Shown here: piece after piece, positions 5,848 to 7,960 of the stretch
Numbering within the stretch: position 1 is the first letter of the stretch
How the letters are laid out: each line of letters starts with the position of its first letter
From: QNFN01 sp033722135
Lineage (GTDB): Bacteria > Pseudomonadota > Gammaproteobacteria > QNFN01
DNA length: 7,960 nucleotides
Assembly: GCA_033722135.1 (NCBI GenBank)
Contig: JAWVZO010000118.1
Location: 1 to 7,960 of the forward strand
Reading direction: 5' to 3'
Made by a program: the position numbers and the translations under genes
The notes under the pieces: model-generated
What the model was told of the DNA's origin: nothing
The model's database searches: none
The model's input: only the letters and a program-made list of their open reading frames with translations

Positions 5848-6542
5848 CCGCGCGCGAGCGGATCTTGGCCGCGATCCGCGAGGGGCTCGGCCGCGGCGCG
5901 CTCGACGAAAGGTCCTGTGCCCCGCTCGCCGCGCATCTCGACGACCCGCGGCCCAACCGCCTGCCCGCGGCGAGCCGCGGCGGACGCGAGGCCCTGCTGC
6001 GGCGCTTCGTGGCGAAGGTGCGCCGCGCCGATGCGACGCTGGAGGCGCTGCCCGGTATCGACCGGGTACCCGGGGCCGTGGCGGCGCAGGCGACGGGCAC
6101 GCACACGGTACGCGTCGCGCCGCACGCCGAGCTCGAGGCGCTGGACTGGCGCGCGGCCGGGCTCGACGCCCGCTTCGGGCCGGCGACCGGGGACGACGCG
6201 GTCGGCGTCGCGCGCGCCCACGCCGGCGTCGCGGAGTCGGGCACGCTGGTGCTCCTGTCCGGACCCGAATCGCCGACCACGCTGAACTTCCTGCCCGACC
6301 TGCACGTGGTCGTCCTGCACGCCGACGCGGTGGTCGGCGCCTACGAGACGGTCTGGGCCGGGCTGCGCGACGCGCACGGGGCCGGGAGCGGCTTCCTGCC
6401 GCGCACGGTCAACTGGATCACCGGCCCGTCGCGCACCGCCGACATCGAGCAGACGCTGCATCTCGGGATCCACGGTCCCCGCCGCCTGCACGTGCTGCTG
6501 GTCGGCGCGGACCCGGACGAAGCCTCTTCAGCGGAGGCGTGA
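5844..6542 (+). CDS. lldG: L-lactate utilization LUD protein LldG/LutC
   Basis: A 232-residue single-LUD-domain protein, the third subunit of the lactate utilization complex. It begins TARERILAAIREGLGRG, typical of LutC N-termini. The C-terminal half has the family signature AGVAESGTLVLLSGPESPTT (about residues 130-150), then LNFLPDLHVVVL, VVGAYETVW, and the closing WITGPSRTADIEQTLHLGIHGPRRLHVLLV. LldG is required with LldE and LldF for growth on L-lactate in known systems; its exact chemistry is less well defined. The GTG start at 5844 overlaps the lldF TGA, and GGGAG (5831-5835) lies 8 bases upstream, so it should be translated coupled to lldF. It ends 8 bases from the stop of the convergent unknown gene, with a stem-loop spanning its own stop codon. 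Confidence 0.94.
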   Translation: MTARERILAAIREGLGRGALDERSCAPLAAHLDDPRPNRLPAASRGGREALLRRFVAKVRRADATLEALPGIDRVPGAVAAQATGTHTVRVAPHAELEALDWRAAGLDARFGPATGDDAVGVARAHAGVAESGTLVLLSGPESPTTLNFLPDLHVVVLHADAVVGAYETVWAGLRDAHGAGSGFLPRTVNWITGPSRTADIEQTLHLGIHGPRRLHVLLVGADPDEASSAEA

Positions 6543-6547
6543 TCCGG
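6513..6547. terminator. Two-tier stem-loop spanning the lldG stop codon
   Basis: An inner stem GCCTC (6522-6526)/GAGGC (6534-6538) with a 7-base loop is enclosed by an outer stem CCGGA (6513-6517)/TCCGG (6543-6547). A symmetric 4-by-4 internal loop separates them. The structure sits between the convergent lldG and unknown-gene stops and works on both strands. There is no T-tract, so termination is inferred from position only. Confidence 0.4.
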
Positions 6548-6550
6548 ACC

Positions 6551-7015
6551 TCAGGCCGCGCTGCCCTCGACGACGTCCTCGTTGGCGTGCTCGGGATCGA
6601 GGTAGACGTCGATCGCCTCGATGAACTTGCGCGCCGTCAGCGCCTTGACCGCGGTGGCGACATTGGGCTTGAAGCGCAGCTCGTGGATGGTGAACTTGTA
6701 GACCTTGGGCGACAGCGACTGGGTGCAGAGCACCATGATCTGGCGCTGCAGCGCGTGTTCGCGCAGGAAGCGGAAGAAGCTGCGCGGGCGCCCGAGGTAG
6801 AAGTAGACGGTCGGCGTGTTCCAGTGCTGCTCGCGCCGGTCGTAGGCCGGCGCCACCACCTCGCCCAGGGACTCCGACACGGAATCGAAGTTGACCAGCA
6901 TGTGCGGCATCATCCGGCCCGGGGTGCGGCGGAAGTCCCCCGACTCGGTCTGCTCGTAGATGTTGATCTGGTGGTAACCGAAATGGTTGTTGTAGACCGG
7001 TACCTGGACCAGCAT
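6551..7015 (-). CDS. Unrecognised conserved-looking protein, 154 residues
   Basis: I do not recognise a family. The protein is soluble-looking, with no signal peptide or membrane segment. The N-terminus is rich in aromatic and amide residues (VQVPVYNNHFGYHQINIYEQ). A segment RMMPHMLVNFDSVSESLGEVV (about residues 34-54) follows, then YFYLGRPRSFFRFLREHALQ (71-90), a hydrophobic QIMVLCTQSL strand with its only cysteine (Cys97), VYKFTIHELRFKP, and an acidic tail (VYLDPEHANEDVVEG). An alternating strand/helix pattern suggests a small alpha/beta domain. Codons end in G/C as in neighbouring genes, so it is a real gene. The start is fixed by AGGAGGAG-type sequence 8 bases upstream. An in-frame GTG overlapping the aroA stop (7183) would add 56 residues of poorly biased sequence and was rejected. 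It follows aroA on the same strand after a highly structured 164-base gap, and probably has its own promoter. Confidence 0.85.
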   Translation of the reverse strand: MLVQVPVYNNHFGYHQINIYEQTESGDFRRTPGRMMPHMLVNFDSVSESLGEVVAPAYDRREQHWNTPTVYFYLGRPRSFFRFLREHALQRQIMVLCTQSLSPKVYKFTIHELRFKPNVATAVKALTARKFIEAIDVYLDPEHANEDVVEGSAA

Positions 7016-7023
7016 AACGTGGG

Positions 7024-7033
7024 CTCCTCCTCT
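7024..7033 (-). promoter_or_regulatory. Strong ribosome binding site of the 154-residue unknown gene
   Basis: On the minus strand AGAGGAGGAG (7033-7024) ends 8 bases before the ATG at 7015. It decides the start over the upstream in-frame GTG at 7183. An ATG at 7038, out of frame with the gene, lies just upstream of it. Confidence 0.8.
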
Positions 7034-7042
7034 GTCATGTGG

Positions 7043-7085
7043 CTCGCCGGAAACGCGTGACGTGGACCCGGTGCGGTCCGGCGAG
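7043..7085 (-). promoter_or_regulatory. 9-bp stem-loop in the leader of the unknown gene
   Basis: CTCGCCGGA (7043-7051) and TCCGGCGAG (7077-7085) are perfect 9-base inverted arms with a 25-base loop. On the minus strand the stem ends 9 bases before the purine-rich ribosome site. Possible roles are an RNA leader controlling translation, a protein-binding operator or an RNA-processing site. An AGGGCGCCCT palindrome (7084-7093) abuts its upstream arm. Confidence 0.5.
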
Positions 7086-7104
7086 GGCGCCCTTTTCTTC
7101 TTGT

Positions 7105-7122
7105 CGTTTCGGGCGCGAAACG
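7105..7122. repeat. Stem-loop CGTTTCG-GGCG-CGAAACG
   Basis: Perfect 7-base arms with a 4-base loop lie in the aroA/unknown-gene gap. The right arm also belongs to a longer-range 9-base inverted repeat, CGAAACGGG (7116-7124) with CCCGTTTCG (7169-7177), so two alternative pairings compete. No T-tract follows on the minus strand; the downstream bases are A/G-rich. Confidence 0.5.
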
Positions 7123-7130
7123 GGGTTCGT

Positions 7131-7171
7131 CCCGATTCTCGGGCATCGACTCCCGGGGTGCAAACGCACCC
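7131..7171 (-). terminator. Two adjacent hairpins after aroA, possible 3' end of the aroA transcript
   Basis: On the minus strand, 8 bases after the aroA stop, comes hairpin GGGTGC-loop-GCACCC (7171-7156, 6 bp, 4-base loop). A second hairpin, CCCGA-loop-TCGGG (7143-7131, 5 bp, 3-base loop), follows. Neither is followed by a T-tract, so an intrinsic terminator is uncertain. They may stabilise or end the aroA mRNA. Confidence 0.4.
7135..7163 (-). promoter_or_regulatory. Candidate sigma-70 promoter for the unknown gene
   Basis: On the minus strand TTGCAC (7163-7158) and GAGAAT (7140-7135) are separated by exactly 17 bases. Each matches 4 of 6 consensus bases. A start near 7128 would give a leader of about 113 bases containing the stem-loops at 7105-7122 and 7043-7085. 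The match is weak and overlaps the hairpins after aroA. Confidence 0.3.
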
Positions 7172-7179
7172 GTTTCGGC

Positions 7180-7959
7180 TCACCCCTTGCGGGTGATCCG
7201 CAGCCCGCAGGCCGCCGCGCTCGCCACGAAACCGGGAAACGATGTGTCGACGTTGGCGCAGTCGTCCACCGTCACCGCGCCCCCGGCGCGCAGCGCGGCG
7301 ATCGCGAACGCCATCGCCACGCGGTGGTCCCCGTGGCTGGCGACCCGCCCGCCGTGCAGTGCGCCGCCGACGACCACCATGCCGTCGGCCGTCGGTCGCG
7401 CGTCGATCCCGAGCGCGTTCAGACCCTCCGCCATGACCCCGATGCGGTCGCTCTCCTTGACGCGCAGCTCTTCGGCGCCGCGCAGCGTCGTGGTGCCCTC
7501 GGCGCAGGCCGCGGCCACGAACAGCACCGGGAACTCGTCGATCGCGAGCGGCACCAGGGGCTCCGGGATCTCGATGCCCCGGAGCGGCCGGGCGCGCACG
7601 CGCAGGTCGGCGACCGGCTCGTCGCCCTCGTCGCGCCGGTTGCTGATCTCGATCTCGGCGCCCATCGCCCGCAGGATCTCGATCACCCCGGTACGGGTGG
7701 GGTTGATGCCGACCCCCGGGAGGGTGAGGTCCGAGCCCGGTGCGATCGACGCGCCGACCAGGAAGAATGCGGCCGACGAGATGTCGCCGGGGACGGTCAG
7801 GGCCGTGCCGCGCAGCGCCGGGCGCCCGTGCACGCCGACGTGGTCCCCGTCGCGCTCCACCTCGGCGCCGAGCGCGCGGAGCATCCGCTCGGTGTGGTCG
7901 CGGGTCGGGGCCGGCTCGGTGACCCGCGTGACGCCGTCGGCGTAGAGCCCGGCGAGCAG
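7180..7959 (-). CDS. aroA: 3-phosphoshikimate 1-carboxyvinyltransferase (EPSP synthase), C-terminal part, truncated by window edge
   Basis: The last 259 residues of EPSP synthase, which joins phosphoenolpyruvate to shikimate 3-phosphate in the cytoplasmic chorismate pathway. The start of the gene is beyond the right edge. Motifs in order: PGDISSAAFFLVGA, LPGVGINPTRTGVIEILRAMGAEIE, PLAIDEFPVLFVAAACAEGTT with the catalytic Asp-Glu region, ELRVKESDRI with the phosphate-binding Lys and Ser-Asp-Arg, SHGDHRVAMAFAIAAL, and NVDTSFPGF. The IDEFP sequence and NPTRTG segment resemble class II enzymes (CP4/Bacillus-like, also found in the Pseudomonas TyrA-AroA fusion) rather than the E. coli type, which reads DAAMT at the same place. 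The N-terminal loop that governs glyphosate sensitivity lies outside the window. Whether this is a stand-alone or a fused protein cannot be seen. It is followed by a structured gap and the unknown gene on the same strand. Confidence 0.96.
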   Translation of the reverse strand: MLAGLYADGVTRVTEPAPTRDHTERMLRALGAEVERDGDHVGVHGRPALRGTALTVPGDISSAAFFLVGASIAPGSDLTLPGVGINPTRTGVIEILRAMGAEIEISNRRDEGDEPVADLRVRARPLRGIEIPEPLVPLAIDEFPVLFVAAACAEGTTTLRGAEELRVKESDRIGVMAEGLNALGIDARPTADGMVVVGGALHGGRVASHGDHRVAMAFAIAALRAGGAVTVDDCANVDTSFPGFVASAAACGLRITRKG

Positions 7960-7960
7960 C

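Noticed and set aside
7036..7038. ATG just upstream of the ribosome site of the unknown gene as its start
   Set aside because: It is out of frame with the codon-biased reading frame and has no ribosome site of its own.
5723..7060. Plus-strand open frame of 445 codons across lldG and the unknown gene
   Set aside because: It spans two convergent genes and their stop region and is Arg/Gly-rich shadow sequence.
7084..7110. Plus-strand AGGGCGCCCT followed by a T-rich run as an intrinsic terminator
   Set aside because: No plus-strand gene precedes it, the palindrome could form only a very short stem, and the T-run is interrupted.

Overview
The window is uniformly GC-rich, with codon third positions almost always G or C, and it is densely packed with genes. 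It reads as a chromosomal segment of a high-GC proteobacterium. A gammaproteobacterium is most likely, because a YcgN-type cysteine-cluster protein, a DsrE-family protein and a YbaK-type deacylase occur together; the Ectothiorhodospiraceae/Chromatiales area is a plausible but unproven home. There is no rRNA, tRNA, CRISPR array, transposase, integrase or phage gene. Most genes are household or metabolic functions.

Layout, left to right. Positions 613 to 2 (minus strand, cut by the window edge) hold the N-terminal part of a membrane sensor with a periplasmic domain carrying a CLRCH c-type heme motif. Divergent from it, 765-1961 (+) encodes a cytoplasmic alkaline-phosphatase-superfamily hydrolase. 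It converges, with 5 bases between stops, on a ycgN-family gene (2422-1967, -). Divergent from that, 2512-3021 (+) encodes an exported DsrE-family protein, which converges over a strong stem-loop on a YbaK-type aminoacyl-tRNA deacylase (3552-3082, -). Divergent again is a three-gene lactate utilization operon, lldE-lldF-lldG (lutABC; 3657-6542, +). It converges with an 8-base gap on an unrecognised 154-residue protein (7015-6551, -), which lies downstream of the C-terminal two thirds of aroA (7959-7180, -, cut by the window edge).

The only clear multigene pathway is lldEFG, which encodes the iron-sulfur/LUD-domain complex that oxidises L-lactate to pyruvate. No lactate permease or GntR-type regulator lies in the window. 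The remaining genes are small single transcription units alternating in strand.

Three things deserve a second look. First, 13 consecutive codons inside lldE are AT-rich and use rare codons, at the junction between its two cysteine-rich domains. Second, the 164-base gap between aroA and the unknown gene is packed with perfect stem-loops, including a 9-bp stem just upstream of a strong ribosome binding site. Third, the heme-sensor start at the left edge uses GTG and is easy to overlook. I see no convincing undescribed defence or mobile system here; the unknown gene with its structured leader is the best candidate for something new.
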